Source: Alphaproteobacteria bacterium
GTDB taxonomy: Bacteria > Pseudomonadota > Alphaproteobacteria > Zavarziniales > Zavarziniaceae
DNA: 28,574 nucleotides
Assembly: GCA_021774355.1 (NCBI GenBank)
Contig: JAJFJE010000154.1
Span: 1-28,574 of the forward strand
Direction of reading: 5' to 3'
Numbering within the stretch: position 1 is the first letter of the stretch; each line of letters begins with the position of its first letter. Below the pieces are notes generated by a model, which was given only the letters and a program-made list of their open reading frames with translations, searched no databases and was not told where the DNA came from. Both the position numbers and the translations under genes were made by a program. Below are positions 7,490 through 18,389 of this stretch, in pieces.

Positions 7490-8995
7490 ATGTCCTATCT
7501 GTTCGACCAGATCCGCCAATCCATGCCGGCTGCCGGGCGGCCGGCGATCGAAACCGCCGACGGATGCCACCTCAGCTATGGCGACATCGTCGCCCAATCG
7601 GCCGCCTGGGCCCGCGCCCTGGTCGCCCTGGGGGTCCGGCCGGGCGACCGCGTCGCCGTCCAGGTGGAAAAAAGCGTGGCGGCGCTGCTGCTCTATCTGG
7701 GCAGCCTGCGCGCCGGCGCCGTGTTCCTGCCGCTGAATCCCGCCTACACGACGAGCGAGGTCGGCTATTTCATCGCCGACGCCGAGCCCCGCCTGCTGGT
7801 GGTCGACCCGGGCCGGGCCGCCGCCGCCGCCGCCCTGCCCTGCCCGGTGGCGACCCTCGACGCCGACGGCCGGGGCAGCCTGGCCGACCTGGCCCAGGCC
7901 GCTGCCGGCGGCTTCGCCGACATCCCCCGGGGACCGGACGAGCTTGCCGCGATCCTCTACACTTCGGGAACCACCGGGCGGGCAAAGGGCGCCATGCTCA
8001 GCCCTGGCAACCTGGCCGCCAATGCCCGCACCCTGGTCGATCTGTGGCGCTTCACCGCCGGCGACGTGCTGCTCCATGCCCTGCCCGTGTTCCATGTCCA
8101 TGGCCTGTTCATCGCCTGCCACGTCGCCCTGCTGGCCGGGGCCCGATTGCTCTGGCTGCCCCGCTTCGACCCGGCCGCGATCCTCCGCCTGATGCCCCGG
8201 GCAACCACCCTGATGGGCGTGCCGACCTTCTATACCCGCCTGCTCGACCAGCCGGGCCTGGCCGCGGCGGCGGCCGGCATGCGCCTGTTCATCTCGGGCT
8301 CGGCCCCCCTGCTGGCCGACAGCCACCGGGCCTTCGCCGCGGCGACCGGCCATCAGATCCTGGAGCGCTATGGCATGACCGAGACCGGCATGATCACCTC
8401 CAACCCCTATGACGGGCCGCGCCGGCCCGGCTGGGTCGGCCCGGCCCTGCCCGACGTGGTCCTGCGGGTGAGCGACCCGGAGACCGGCCGGCCGGTGCCG
8501 CCGGGGCAGACCGGCATGGTCGAACTGCGCGGCCCCAATGTCTTCAAGGGCTATTGGCGCCAGCCGGACAAGACCGCCGAAGCCTTCCGTCCCGACGGCT
8601 TCTTCATCACCGGCGACCTGGGCCGGTGCGACGACACGGGCTGCCTGCAGATCGTCGGCCGGGCCCGGGACCTGATCATCTCCGGCGGCCTGAATATCTA
8701 TCCCAAGGAGGTCGAGGAGGCGATCGACGCCCTGCCCGGGGTACTGGAGAGCGCGGTAATCGGCCTGCCCGACCCGGATCTGGGCGAGCAGGTCGCCGCC
8801 GTGGTGGTACCCCGCCCCGGCGCCACCCTCGACCCGGCGACACTCCTCGCCGGCCTGCATGACCGCCTTGCCCGCTTCAAGCAGCCCCGCCGCATCGTCA
8901 TCGCCGACCGCCTGCCGCGCAACACCATGGGCAAGGTCCAGAAGGCCGTGCTGCGCGCAGCCTGGGGCAAAGTCGCCGATTATAGCGACGTGTAG
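7490..8995 (+). CDS. matB: Malonyl-CoA synthetase (MatB)
   Basis: A 501-residue ANL-superfamily acyl-CoA synthetase, very similar along its length to my recollection of rhizobial and Rhodopseudomonas MatB, which makes malonyl-CoA from malonate, CoA and ATP. Motifs: P-loop YTSGTTGRAKGAM from residue 157; LIYLG-like segment LLLYLGSLRAGAVFLPLN; MGVPTFYTRLL; ERYGMTETGMITSNPYDG from residue 292, characteristic of MatB; FFITGDLG; and NTMGKVQK with catalytic Lys482. No malonate decarboxylase or transporter is adjacent, so the malonate source is not shown. Start ATG has AGGA upstream. Its TAG stop at 8993-8995 lies 7 bases from the convergent fic stop. Confidence 0.93.
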   Translation: MSYLFDQIRQSMPAAGRPAIETADGCHLSYGDIVAQSAAWARALVALGVRPGDRVAVQVEKSVAALLLYLGSLRAGAVFLPLNPAYTTSEVGYFIADAEPRLLVVDPGRAAAAAALPCPVATLDADGRGSLADLAQAAAGGFADIPRGPDELAAILYTSGTTGRAKGAMLSPGNLAANARTLVDLWRFTAGDVLLHALPVFHVHGLFIACHVALLAGARLLWLPRFDPAAILRLMPRATTLMGVPTFYTRLLDQPGLAAAAAGMRLFISGSAPLLADSHRAFAAATGHQILERYGMTETGMITSNPYDGPRRPGWVGPALPDVVLRVSDPETGRPVPPGQTGMVELRGPNVFKGYWRQPDKTAEAFRPDGFFITGDLGRCDDTGCLQIVGRARDLIISGGLNIYPKEVEEAIDALPGVLESAVIGLPDPDLGEQVAAVVVPRPGATLDPATLLAGLHDRLARFKQPRRIVIADRLPRNTMGKVQKAVLRAAWGKVADYSDV

Positions 8996-9002
8996 CCCAG
9001 GA

Positions 9003-9653
9003 TCAGATCGCGGCTTCGCGCGTGGCGTTCAGAAGTTGTGTCGCGAGCATGGTTTCCAGCATCGCTTCCATTTCCGAAAGGGCCAGTATTTCCCCCTTCC
9101 AGGAGGCGTCAGACTTTTCCAATGCTGCGTAATAGGGGGTTTTATCGGCGGCGATCTGATCCGGGATGGTCGGCGTGCCCGGCAAAAGGCTTTTCAGTTT
9201 AACATTGAGCACGATGTAAAGCAGGGCCCTGGCGGTCCGGCCATTGCCGTCGGCAATCGGGTGTATCCAGCACATCCTCCAGAGGACATAGGCAGCGAGG
9301 TGAATGGCGCCCCGCTCGTCCCAATGTCGATTGACATAGTCGCACATCTCCGCGACCAGGTCGGGGACCTCCACATGAAGGGGTGGGGAATGGCCGCTAT
9401 TGCTGATGGAAACCGGCGAATTCCGGTAGGTGCCCGCCAGAGGATGGATCCCGTCCAGGGCCTCCCGATGCAGGCTCAGTATGAGTGCCTGATTGAGGCG
9501 GAAGGCCTTATCCGGATTTGAGATATAATTGCGGATCACGGTCAGCGCAGCATTGAATTGCCGGATGCCGTTTTCGGCTTCCCGGCGAGCCTTTTCCTCC
9601 GGGTCCGTTATCAACTCGATCGGATCGGCGCTGCTGTGCCTGTCGGCATTCAT
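9003..9653 (-). CDS. Fic-domain protein adenylyltransferase (toxin-like)
   Basis: A 216-residue Fic protein. The core motif HPIADGNGRTAR at residues 131-142 fits HxFx(D/E)GNGRxxR: catalytic His131 and the anion-binding GNGR are intact, with Ile replacing the usual Phe. Upstream the GIHPLAGTYRN and EVPDLVAEMCDYVN segments fit the Fic fold. Fic enzymes usually AMPylate target proteins. Here the autoinhibitory helix is missing from this chain and lies on the overlapping upstream ORF, the arrangement of class I Fic toxin-antitoxin pairs. Bases 9061-9120 are 32/60 GC against 42/60 for 8581-8640 in neighbouring matB, hinting at horizontal acquisition. Start ATG overlaps the upstream TGA (ATGA). Confidence 0.9.
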   Translation of the reverse strand: MNADRHSSADPIELITDPEEKARREAENGIRQFNAALTVIRNYISNPDKAFRLNQALILSLHREALDGIHPLAGTYRNSPVSISNSGHSPPLHVEVPDLVAEMCDYVNRHWDERGAIHLAAYVLWRMCWIHPIADGNGRTARALLYIVLNVKLKSLLPGTPTIPDQIAADKTPYYAALEKSDASWKGEILALSEMEAMLETMLATQLLNATREAAI

Positions 9654-9847
9654 TTGCCCCTTCGACCCCCAAGAGCCTCGTCGTCCGCGACCTTCCGGTC
9701 GGCCTCCGCCACCATCTGACGGGTAATCCGCTCGTTTTCGATGTGTGTGTTGCCGTAAACGAAGCTCAGGCGCTGCTCACGCAACTGCGTATCCGTCATC
9801 TGAACCTTACGGGCTTTCGCGATCAGGGCCTCCAGCGCTCCGGTCAT
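9650..9847 (-). CDS. Small antitoxin for Fic (inhibitory-helix protein)
   Basis: A 65-residue protein containing LSFVYGNTHIENERITRQMV. The NTHIEN segment (33-38, Glu37) resembles the Fic inhibitory motif [S/T]xxxE[G/N]; the first position is Asn rather than Ser/Thr. In class I systems such as VbhA/VbhT the glutamate of this helix, on a separate small protein, blocks productive ATP binding by the Fic active site. Gene order (antitoxin first, 4-base overlap with the toxin) also fits. The start at 9847 is chosen for its GAGGATGAA leader; a second candidate is the ATG at 9802 with TAAGG upstream, and the open frame extends further to 9949 without a good site. Assignment rests on motif and context. 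Confidence 0.72.
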   Translation of the reverse strand: MTGALEALIAKARKVQMTDTQLREQRLSFVYGNTHIENERITRQMVAEADRKVADDEALGGRRGK

Positions 9848-9875
9848 TTCATCCTCATCCTTGCCGACACGTGCG

Positions 9876-9904
9876 AATATATTGCCCCGCGCCCAACAGC
9901 AACA
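9876..9904 (-). promoter_or_regulatory. Candidate promoter of the antitoxin-fic operon
   Basis: On the - strand there is TGTTGC (9904-9899), a 17-base spacer, then TATATT (9881-9876), a near-consensus -10 with a weak -35. Transcription would start about 20 bases before the antitoxin ATG at 9847. Confidence 0.45.
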
Positions 9905-10177
9905 GTCCCGAAAGGTACCCTTTGCAGCCGCCCGGCGGCCGGTGGGCATCGCACACCGACGCCATGGTGCGCCTCGCGCGCCCGAAATTCAAAACCAACC
10001 AGCACGGGCACTTATCGCCAACCGCACGCCGCGGACCAACGGCCGCCTTGCGCGAGCGCCATACCGGGCTGCGCTCTTGAGCAGCCGAATCACGGGTGCG
10101 GAAGGCATCCGCACGCCCGACGCCCGTGCCCGGTCACTCGGTACGCCGGCGCTCCTGCCGGGTCTCGTGCCCACGGC
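9905..10177. other. Gap between the Fic cassette and carA; one strong hairpin, no gene
   Basis: I see no gene with family resemblance or a good ribosome-binding site. At 10093-10119 there is a stable hairpin: left arm CGGGTGCGGA, loop AGGCA, right arm TCCGCACGCCCG with one bulged G. An alternative pairing, CACGGG (10091-10096) with CCCGTG (10123-10128), is also possible. No T-run follows. The stretch is more mixed in composition than its neighbours and may be the edge of the acquired cassette. One + frame reads AEGIRTPD, a string seen in spurious ORFs antisense to tRNAs, but the tRNA T-loop bases are absent. Confidence 0.5.
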
Positions 10178-10206
10178 TTGACCTGCGCCGCCGGGCCGCC
10201 TAAGGT
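10178..10206 (+). promoter_or_regulatory. Sigma-70 promoter of carAB
   Basis: TTGACC at 10178-10183 (CTTGAC including the base before, the alphaproteobacterial -35), a 17-base spacer, and TAAGGT at 10201-10206. This is the clearest promoter in the window and would give a leader of roughly 40 bases before the carA ATG at 10252. No upstream leader peptide or pyrimidine-sensing element was recognised. Confidence 0.72.
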
Positions 10207-10251
10207 CCGGCCGATTTGACCGGCGGGGGTCTCTCGCCGCGGAGTTTTCGC

Positions 10252-11449
10252 ATGCCCTTGACGCCAGCAGACGTGCCCCCAGCCAAGCCAGGGGGCGCCG
10301 TTACCGCAGACGCGCGCCCGGCCCAGGGGACCGGCGTGCTGGTCCTCGCCGATGGTAGCGTTTTTTCCGGGGCCGGGCTCGGTGCCACCGGCGAAGCGGT
10401 CGGCGAGGTCTGTTTCAACACCTCGATGACCGGCTATCAGGAGATCATGACCGATCCCTCCTATGCCGGGCAGATCATCACCTTCACCTTCCCCCATATC
10501 GGCATCGTCGGGGCCAATCTCGACGATATCGAAGCGGTGGTTCCGGCGGCCCGCGGCTGCATCCTGCGCATGGGCCTGACCGAGCCGTCCAACTGGCGCG
10601 CCGCCGAGCCCCTGTCCCGCTGGCTGGCCAAGCGCAATCTGGTTGGCCTTTCCGGCATCGACACCCGGCAACTGACCCGGCTGATCCGGGCGGCGGGTGC
10701 GCCCAGCGGGGTGATCGCCCATGCCCCGGACGGCGTCTTCGACATCCCCGCGCTGCAGGCCAAGGCGGCGGCCTGGCCGGGGCTGGAAGGGATGGACCTG
10801 GCCGCCGAGGTGTCGTGCACCCAGAGCTATGGCTGGGACGAGACGGCCTGGACGATCGGCGCCGGCTTCGGTCGCCAGACCGCCCCCCGATGCCATGTCG
10901 TCGCCATCGACTACGGCTGCAAGCGCAACATCCTGCGCTGCCTGGCCGCGGCCCGCGCCCGGGTCACGGTGGTGCCGGCCAGCGCCAGCGCCGCGGACGT
11001 GCTGCGCCTGGAGCCCGACGGCATCTTCCTGTCCAACGGCCCGGGCGACCCCGCGGCGACCGGCGCCTATGCGGTGCCGACCATCCGCGCCCTGGTCGAC
11101 AGCGGCAAGCCCCTGTTCGGGATTTGCCTGGGCCACCAGATGCTGGCCCTGGCGCTGGGCGGGCGGACCGCCAAGATGGCCCAGGGCCACCGCGGCGCCA
11201 ATCACCCGGTCAAGGACCTGGCCACCGGCCGGGTCGAGATCACCAGCCAGAATCACGGCTTCGTGGTCGTCGCCGAAAGCCTGCCCGACGACGCCGAAGT
11301 CACCCATGTCTCGCTGTTCGACGGCAGCAATGAAGGCTTCCGCCTGAAGCATCGCCCGGTGTTTTCCGTGCAGTACCACCCGGAAGCCTCGCCCGGGCCG
11401 GAAGACAGCCATTATCTGTTCGACCGCTTTCTCGAGTTGATCCGCACCC

Positions 11450-11457
<8 letters not shown>
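10252..11457 (+). CDS. carA: Carbamoyl-phosphate synthase small subunit (glutaminase)
   Basis: A 401-residue CarA. It hydrolyses glutamine and channels ammonia to CarB for carbamoyl phosphate, feeding arginine and pyrimidine synthesis. The N-terminal CarA domain shows GEVCFNTSMTGYQEIMTDPSYAGQ in parts; the class I glutamine amidotransferase domain has SNGPGDPA, FGICLGHQ with nucleophile Cys292, SQNHGF, and QYHPEASPGP with His376 and Glu378. The start is set at 10252 because GGAG lies seven bases upstream and the open frame before it lacks a site. Its last 8 bases overlap the start of carB, so CarB synthesis should be coupled. CarA itself appears fully intact, which contrasts with the interrupted carB that follows. 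Confidence 0.95.
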
Positions 11458-14671
<3,214 letters not shown>

Positions 14672-14710
14672 TTTTCACTGCGGGCCGGCGGCCCGGCTTG
14701 AGAATGTTGC

Positions 14711-14728
14711 GGGCGGCGCCGGCCGCCC
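14711..14728 (+). other. GC hairpin in the carB-greA gap
   Basis: GGGCGGC (14711-14717), loop GCCG, GCCGCCC (14722-14728): a perfect 7-bp stem 30 bases before greA. Only TTTT follows some 12 bases later, so it is a poor intrinsic terminator; it could pause polymerase or stabilise a processed greA transcript. A second smaller stem, GGGCC-GGC-GGCCC, lies just upstream. Confidence 0.4.
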
Positions 14729-14758
14729 GACGGATCACGGTTTTCTGGATCGAGGGCG

Positions 14759-15232
14759 ATGGAAAAAGTGCCCATGACGGCTGCAGGCTTCGAATCACTG
14801 GAAGCCGAGCTGAAGAAATTGAAGAGCGTCGACCGCCCGTCTGTCATCCAGGCGATCGCGGAAGCGCGGGCGCATGGTGATTTGTCCGAAAACGCCGAAT
14901 ATCATGCGGCGAAGGAACGGCAGAGCTTTATCGAGACCCGGGTCATCGAGCTGGAGGACAAGCTGTCCCGGGCCCAGGTGATCGACCTGTCGAAACTGTC
15001 CGGCGCGATCATCAAATTCGGCGCCACGGTCACCCTGGTGGATACTGAGTCCGACGAGGAGCAGGTGTTTCAGATCGTCGGTGTCGACGAGGCCGACGTA
15101 AAGGCCGGACGCCTGTCGATTTCGTCGCCGCTGGCCCGGGCGCTGATCAACAAGACTGTCGGCGACGAGGTCGAGGTAACCACTCCCGGCGGGCACAAAT
15201 CCTACGAGATCCTCAAGGTCTATTTCGCCTGA
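14759..15232 (+). CDS. greA: Transcript cleavage factor GreA
   Basis: A 157-residue GreA, full length. GreA enters the RNA polymerase secondary channel and stimulates cleavage of backtracked transcripts. The N-terminal coiled coil carries the tip acidic motif in GDLSENAEYHAAKERQSFIE (Asp and Glu that hold the catalytic Mg); the C-terminal FKBP-like domain shows ISSPLARALINKTVGDEVEVTTPGG and ends SYEILKVYFA. The MEKVPMTAAGF start is the usual alphaproteobacterial one; GAGGG precedes it closely. Location downstream of carB is common synteny in alphaproteobacteria. Confidence 0.95.
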   Translation: MEKVPMTAAGFESLEAELKKLKSVDRPSVIQAIAEARAHGDLSENAEYHAAKERQSFIETRVIELEDKLSRAQVIDLSKLSGAIIKFGATVTLVDTESDEEQVFQIVGVDEADVKAGRLSISSPLARALINKTVGDEVEVTTPGGHKSYEILKVYFA

Positions 15233-15304
15233 AGGCGGGCCCTTCCCGTTCCGTCATGGCCGGCCCCCCCGTACCGGCCATCCACGGGCGAAGGGCGCGC
15301 GCGG

Positions 15305-15799
15305 TCACCGCCGATGGGGCCGGGCCGCCAGGTCGAAGGGCACGCCCGGCGCGTGCTTGCCGTTGCGGATGGTGAAGCTGGTCTTGACGCTGGCAACATT
15401 CGGCGCCGGGGTCAGGTCGCGGGTCAGGAAGGCCTGGAATTCGGCCAGATCCCGGGCCACGACCTTCAGGATGAAGTCGATCTCGCCGTTCAGCATCCAG
15501 CATTCCCTGACCAGCGGCCAGGAGCGGACCCGTTCCTCGAAGGCCACCAGGTCGGCCTCGGCCTGGCTGGCCAGGCCGACCAGGGCGAATACCGTGACCT
15601 CGAAGCCGAGCGCCGCGCCGTCGACTTCGGCGTGATAGCCGCGGATATAGCCGGCCTCCTCCAGGCCCCGCATGCGCCGCAGGCAGGGCGGCGCGGAGAT
15701 CCCCACGGCGCGCGCCAGATCGACATTGCTCATCCGCCCATCCCGCTGCAAGTGATCGAGGATTTGCAAATCGATCGCGTCGAGCTTGGATTTCGTCAT
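15305..15799 (-). CDS. Lrp/AsnC-family transcriptional regulator
   Basis: A 164-residue Lrp-like regulator. The N-terminal AsnC-type helix-turn-helix reads LDAIDLQILDHLQRDGRMSNVDLARAVGISAPPCLRRMRGLEE in parts (roughly residues 5-47), followed by GYIRGYHAEVD and the RAM ligand-binding domain (VTVFALVGL, CWMLNGEIDFILKVV, SVKTSFTIRNGKHAPGVPF). The start ATG at 15799 (MTKSKLDAIDLQIL) is preceded by GGGGG; an upstream extension to 15820 is in frame but unlikely. It is transcribed away from trxB and often sits beside trxB in this group. A palindrome resembling an autoregulatory operator lies 17 bases upstream. The ligand is probably an amino acid; the identity is unknown. Confidence 0.9.
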   Translation of the reverse strand: MTKSKLDAIDLQILDHLQRDGRMSNVDLARAVGISAPPCLRRMRGLEEAGYIRGYHAEVDGAALGFEVTVFALVGLASQAEADLVAFEERVRSWPLVRECWMLNGEIDFILKVVARDLAEFQAFLTRDLTPAPNVASVKTSFTIRNGKHAPGVPFDLAARPHRR

Positions 15800-15815
15800 G
15801 AAAGCCCCCGGAATC

Positions 15816-15830
15816 CGCAAGATTATTGCG
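15816..15830. promoter_or_regulatory. Palindromic candidate Lrp-type operator
   Basis: CGCAA-GATTA-TTGCG, a perfect 5-bp inverted repeat around an AT-rich centre, 17 bases upstream of the lrp start. Lrp/AsnC dimers typically bind such 13-15-bp sites and repress their own gene. It is isolated AT content in a GC-rich gap. Assignment is by position and symmetry only. Confidence 0.4.
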
Positions 15831-15956
15831 TGCGCCCCCTTTGCCCGGTCGCGCGGGGAAGGTCAAGCGCCGCCCGCCCCCGGCAAACACGAAATTGACC
15901 ACCGCCGCCTATTGAAACACGGTCTCCGGACCCCCATCCATGGAGGCGCGATCCTG

Positions 15957-15986
15957 TTGGCGTGCAGCCCCCGGGCCGCCTAACAT
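15957..15986 (+). promoter_or_regulatory. Candidate trxB promoter
   Basis: TTGGCG (15957-15962), 18-base spacer, TAACAT (15981-15986), giving a leader of about 60 bases. The spacer-to--10 block CCGGGCCGCCTAA is identical to the one in the carAB promoter. Confidence 0.5.
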
Positions 15987-16052
15987 GACCCCAAGCGCGT
16001 GGTCCGGCGAATCGGACCCGAGGCGTCCCTGGGGCGGGCGCGGAGAGATAAG

Positions 16053-17021
16053 ATGTCCGAGAGTCGTCACGCCAAGGTCCTGATCATCGGCTCCGGCCCC
16101 GCCGGCTGCACCGCCGCGATCTAAGCGGCGCGCGCTTGCCTCGACCCGGTGATGGTCCGTGGCCTCCAGCCGGGCGGCCAATTGACCATCACCACCGAGG
16201 TCGAGAACTATCCGGGCTTTGCCACCGCCATCCAGGGACCGTTCCTGATGGAGCAGATGGAGGCCCAGGCGGCCCATGTCGGGACCACCCTGATCGACGA
16301 TATCATCACCGCGGTCGATCTTTCCCGGCGGCCCTTCGTGGCCCGCGGCGATTCCGGCGCGCGCTATGTCGCCGAGACCCTGATCATCGCCACCGGGGCC
16401 AGCGCCAAGTGGCTGGGGCTGCCGTCGGAACAGCGGTTCCAGGGCTTTGGCGTGTCGGCCTGCGCCACCTGCGACGGCTTCTTCTACCGCGGCAAGCAGG
16501 TGGTCGTGGTCGGTGGCGGCAATTCCGCGGTGGAGGAGGCCCTCTATCTGACCAATCACGCGACCAAGGTGACGCTGATCCACCGGCGCGACCATTTGCG
16601 GGCCGACAAGACCAACCAGAACCGCCTGCTGGCCCACCCGAAGATCGCGGTGGAATGGCATGCCGAGATTGCCGAGATCCTGGGCGAAGACGATCCGCCC
16701 GGGGTCACCGGGGTGCGCCTGCGCGATGTCCGGACGGGCCAGACCCGCGACCTCGCCTGCGACGGCGTGTTCGTGGCCATCGGCCACAGCCCGGCGACCG
16801 AATTGTTCAAAGGCCAGTTGCCGATGGACGACAGCGGCTATCTGCTCACCGCGCCGGATTCGACGGCGACCAGCGTCCCCGGGGTGTTCGCCGCCGGGGA
16901 TGTCAAGGACAAGGTCTTTCGCCAGGCAGTGACGGCAGCCGGCATGGGCTGCATGGCGGCCCTGGAGGCGGAACGCTTCCTGGCCGCCCATGCGGACGGC
17001 CAGGCGGAAGCCGCGGAGTAG
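16053..17021 (+). pseudogene. trxB: Thioredoxin reductase, interrupted by in-frame TAA at codon 24
   Basis: From the ATG at 16053 (GGAGAGATAAG ribosome-binding site) the frame encodes 322 codons plus stop, the normal TrxB size. It begins MSESRHAKVLIIGSGPAG, with the FAD-binding GSGPAG at residues 13-18, then reads CTAAI and hits TAA at 16122-16124, where the family has Tyr (IYAARA). After the stop the frame stays fully conserved: GGQLTITTEVENYPGF, redox CATC at 137-140, NADPH-binding GGGNSA at 154-159, HRRDHLRADK, and FAAGDVKDKVFRQAVTAAG. TrxB reduces thioredoxin using NADPH. Restart at ATG 16149 would lose the FAD dinucleotide motif, so a reinitiated product should be inactive. One third-base change from a Tyr codon explains the stop. 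Same lesion class as carB. Confidence 0.9.
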
Positions 17022-17068
17022 GGACGAGCGCCGTAAGCACGGCCGGGCGCGATGGGGGCGCGCGCAGC

Positions 17069-17962
17069 ATGATGGACTGGGACAAACTGCGTATTTTTCA
17101 CGCTGTCGCCGAGGCCGGCAGCTTTACCCATGCGGGGGACGTGCTGAACCTGTCGCAATCGGCGGTCAGCCGGCAGATCAGTGCCCTCGAGGAAAGCCTG
17201 AAGGTTTCGCTGTTTCACCGCCATGCCCGGGGCCTGATCCTGACCGAACAGGGCGAACTGCTGTTCCGGACCGCCCATGACGTCTTCGCCAAGCTGTCCA
17301 TGGCCGAGGCCATGCTGGCAGACTCCAAGGACAAGCCGCGCGGCCATCTGCGGGTCACCACCACCGTCAGCTTCGGCATGGTCTGGTTGACGCCGCGGAT
17401 TCGCGAGTTCTCCGAGCTTTACCCCGACATTCAGGTCCATCTGATCCTGGACGATGACGAACTCGACCTGGGCATGCGCGAGGCCGATATCGCCATCCGG
17501 TTCCGCGCACCCACCCAAGGCGACCTGATCCAGCGCCGCCTGGTCCAGGTGACGCACCACATCTACAGCTCGCCCGCCTATCTCAAGCGTTACGGGACAC
17601 CGGCAAGCGCCGAAGACCTGGATCATCACGCCCTGCTGATCTATGGGCCGGAGGTGCCGCAGCCCATCTCGACGGTCAATTGGCTGCTCACCAAGGGGGC
17701 AAACCCGGCCAAGCCGCGGACCCCGGTCTTCACCGTCAACAACCTCTACGCCGTGATGCTGGCCGTTGAGTCCGGGTTCGGCGTGGCGTCCCTGCCGGAC
17801 TATCTGGCGCGGGGCAACCCCAAGCTGACCCAGGTCCTGCCCGAGGTTTCGGGCCCCGCCTTCGACACTTATTTCGTCTATCCGGAAGAACTGCGCGACA
17901 CCAAGCGGATCGCCGTGTTCCGCGATTTCATGCTGCGCAAGGTTGCAGAATGGGGCTTCTAG
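17069..17962 (+). CDS. LysR-family regulator encoded beside trxB
   Basis: A 297-residue LTTR. The winged helix-turn-helix is MDWDKLRIFHAVAEAGSF through SQSAVSRQISALEESL and HRHARGLILTEQGE (about residues 2-62), followed by a full substrate-binding-like effector domain (LRVTTTVSFGMVWLTPRI, PDIQVHLILDDDELDLGMREADIAIR, GFGVASLPDYLA). Tandem ATGs at 17069 and 17072 are both possible starts; the ribosome-binding site is a weak G-rich stretch. The pairing of trxB with this LysR type is recurrent in alphaproteobacteria, which suggests control linked to redox state, but no operator was assigned. The open frame continues upstream through trxB in another frame; that part is not coding. Confidence 0.92.
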   Translation: MMDWDKLRIFHAVAEAGSFTHAGDVLNLSQSAVSRQISALEESLKVSLFHRHARGLILTEQGELLFRTAHDVFAKLSMAEAMLADSKDKPRGHLRVTTTVSFGMVWLTPRIREFSELYPDIQVHLILDDDELDLGMREADIAIRFRAPTQGDLIQRRLVQVTHHIYSSPAYLKRYGTPASAEDLDHHALLIYGPEVPQPISTVNWLLTKGANPAKPRTPVFTVNNLYAVMLAVESGFGVASLPDYLARGNPKLTQVLPEVSGPAFDTYFVYPEELRDTKRIAVFRDFMLRKVAEWGF

Positions 17963-18389
17963 GGGCCGGATCCGGCATCGGATACCCGCTCCGGGGGCGG
18001 CGCCACCGGGGGCGGGGCGCCAGAACCCCGTCCGTTTCGGCGCGGTGCAGCGTAATGCCGCAGCCGCGAGGGCCCGGTTCCGCCCCCCTCAACTGCCCAT
18101 AACCGCTTGTAGTTAATAAAGTATTTCCAGGTTCCCGCATTGCCTATGCAAAGGCCGCAATGCCCGCTTTTGTCAATAGCGATGGTGGCAGCGCAGCAAA
18201 CACCCTAATTTACCGCTCAGTGCTGCTGCGTTGCGGCAGCCCGAACGCCCCCCTACCTCCCCCGGTCGGTGGCGTTCCGGCCGGAAGGATTGCCCCCCAG
18301 TCCGTTTCGGCCACCTTCACGTTTCGGCGTGAAGCCTCCCTGTTGGACTTGCCGGGCCCTCGTGGCCCGGCTTTTTTTGCCCGTGCCGG
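17963..18389. other. 427-bp gap between lysR and terC; possible small RNA on + strand
   Basis: No convincing protein gene. Contents: an AT-rich island at about 18112-18128 in otherwise GC-rich DNA; a direct repeat GTCCGTTTCGGC at 18030-18041 and 18300-18311; a hairpin formed by GCTGCTGC and GCGGCAGC with loop GTT near 18222-18240; a hairpin CTTCACG-TTTCGG-CGTGAAG at 18315-18334 followed by CCTCCC, which could pair with Shine-Dalgarno sequences; and a strong intrinsic terminator at 18351-18378. The structured stretch from about 18200 to 18378 could be a small RNA or the long 3' end of lysR. It does not match 4.5S RNA, whose conserved tetraloop region is absent. Confidence 0.4.
18351..18378 (+). 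terminator. Strong intrinsic terminator, + strand
   Basis: GCCGGGCC (18351-18358), loop CTCGT, GGCCCGGC (18364-18371), then seven T (18372-18378). It terminates + strand transcription just before the convergent terC stop; there is no T-run for the - direction. Confidence 0.88.

Noticed and set aside
10081..10180. A tRNA gene in the carA upstream region
   Set aside because: No GTTCGA-type T-loop, anticodon stem or CCA-end layout could be found on either strand.
16136..17068. Upstream extension of the lysR frame through trxB
   Set aside because: The sequence there is the off-frame translation of trxB; LysR proteins start at MDWDKLRIF, which is at 17072 (ATG also at 17069).
18200..18378. 4.5S (SRP) RNA or 6S RNA
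   Set aside because: The conserved GGAAGCAGCC-type core of SRP RNA is absent, and I could not build the long hairpin with a central bubble of 6S RNA.
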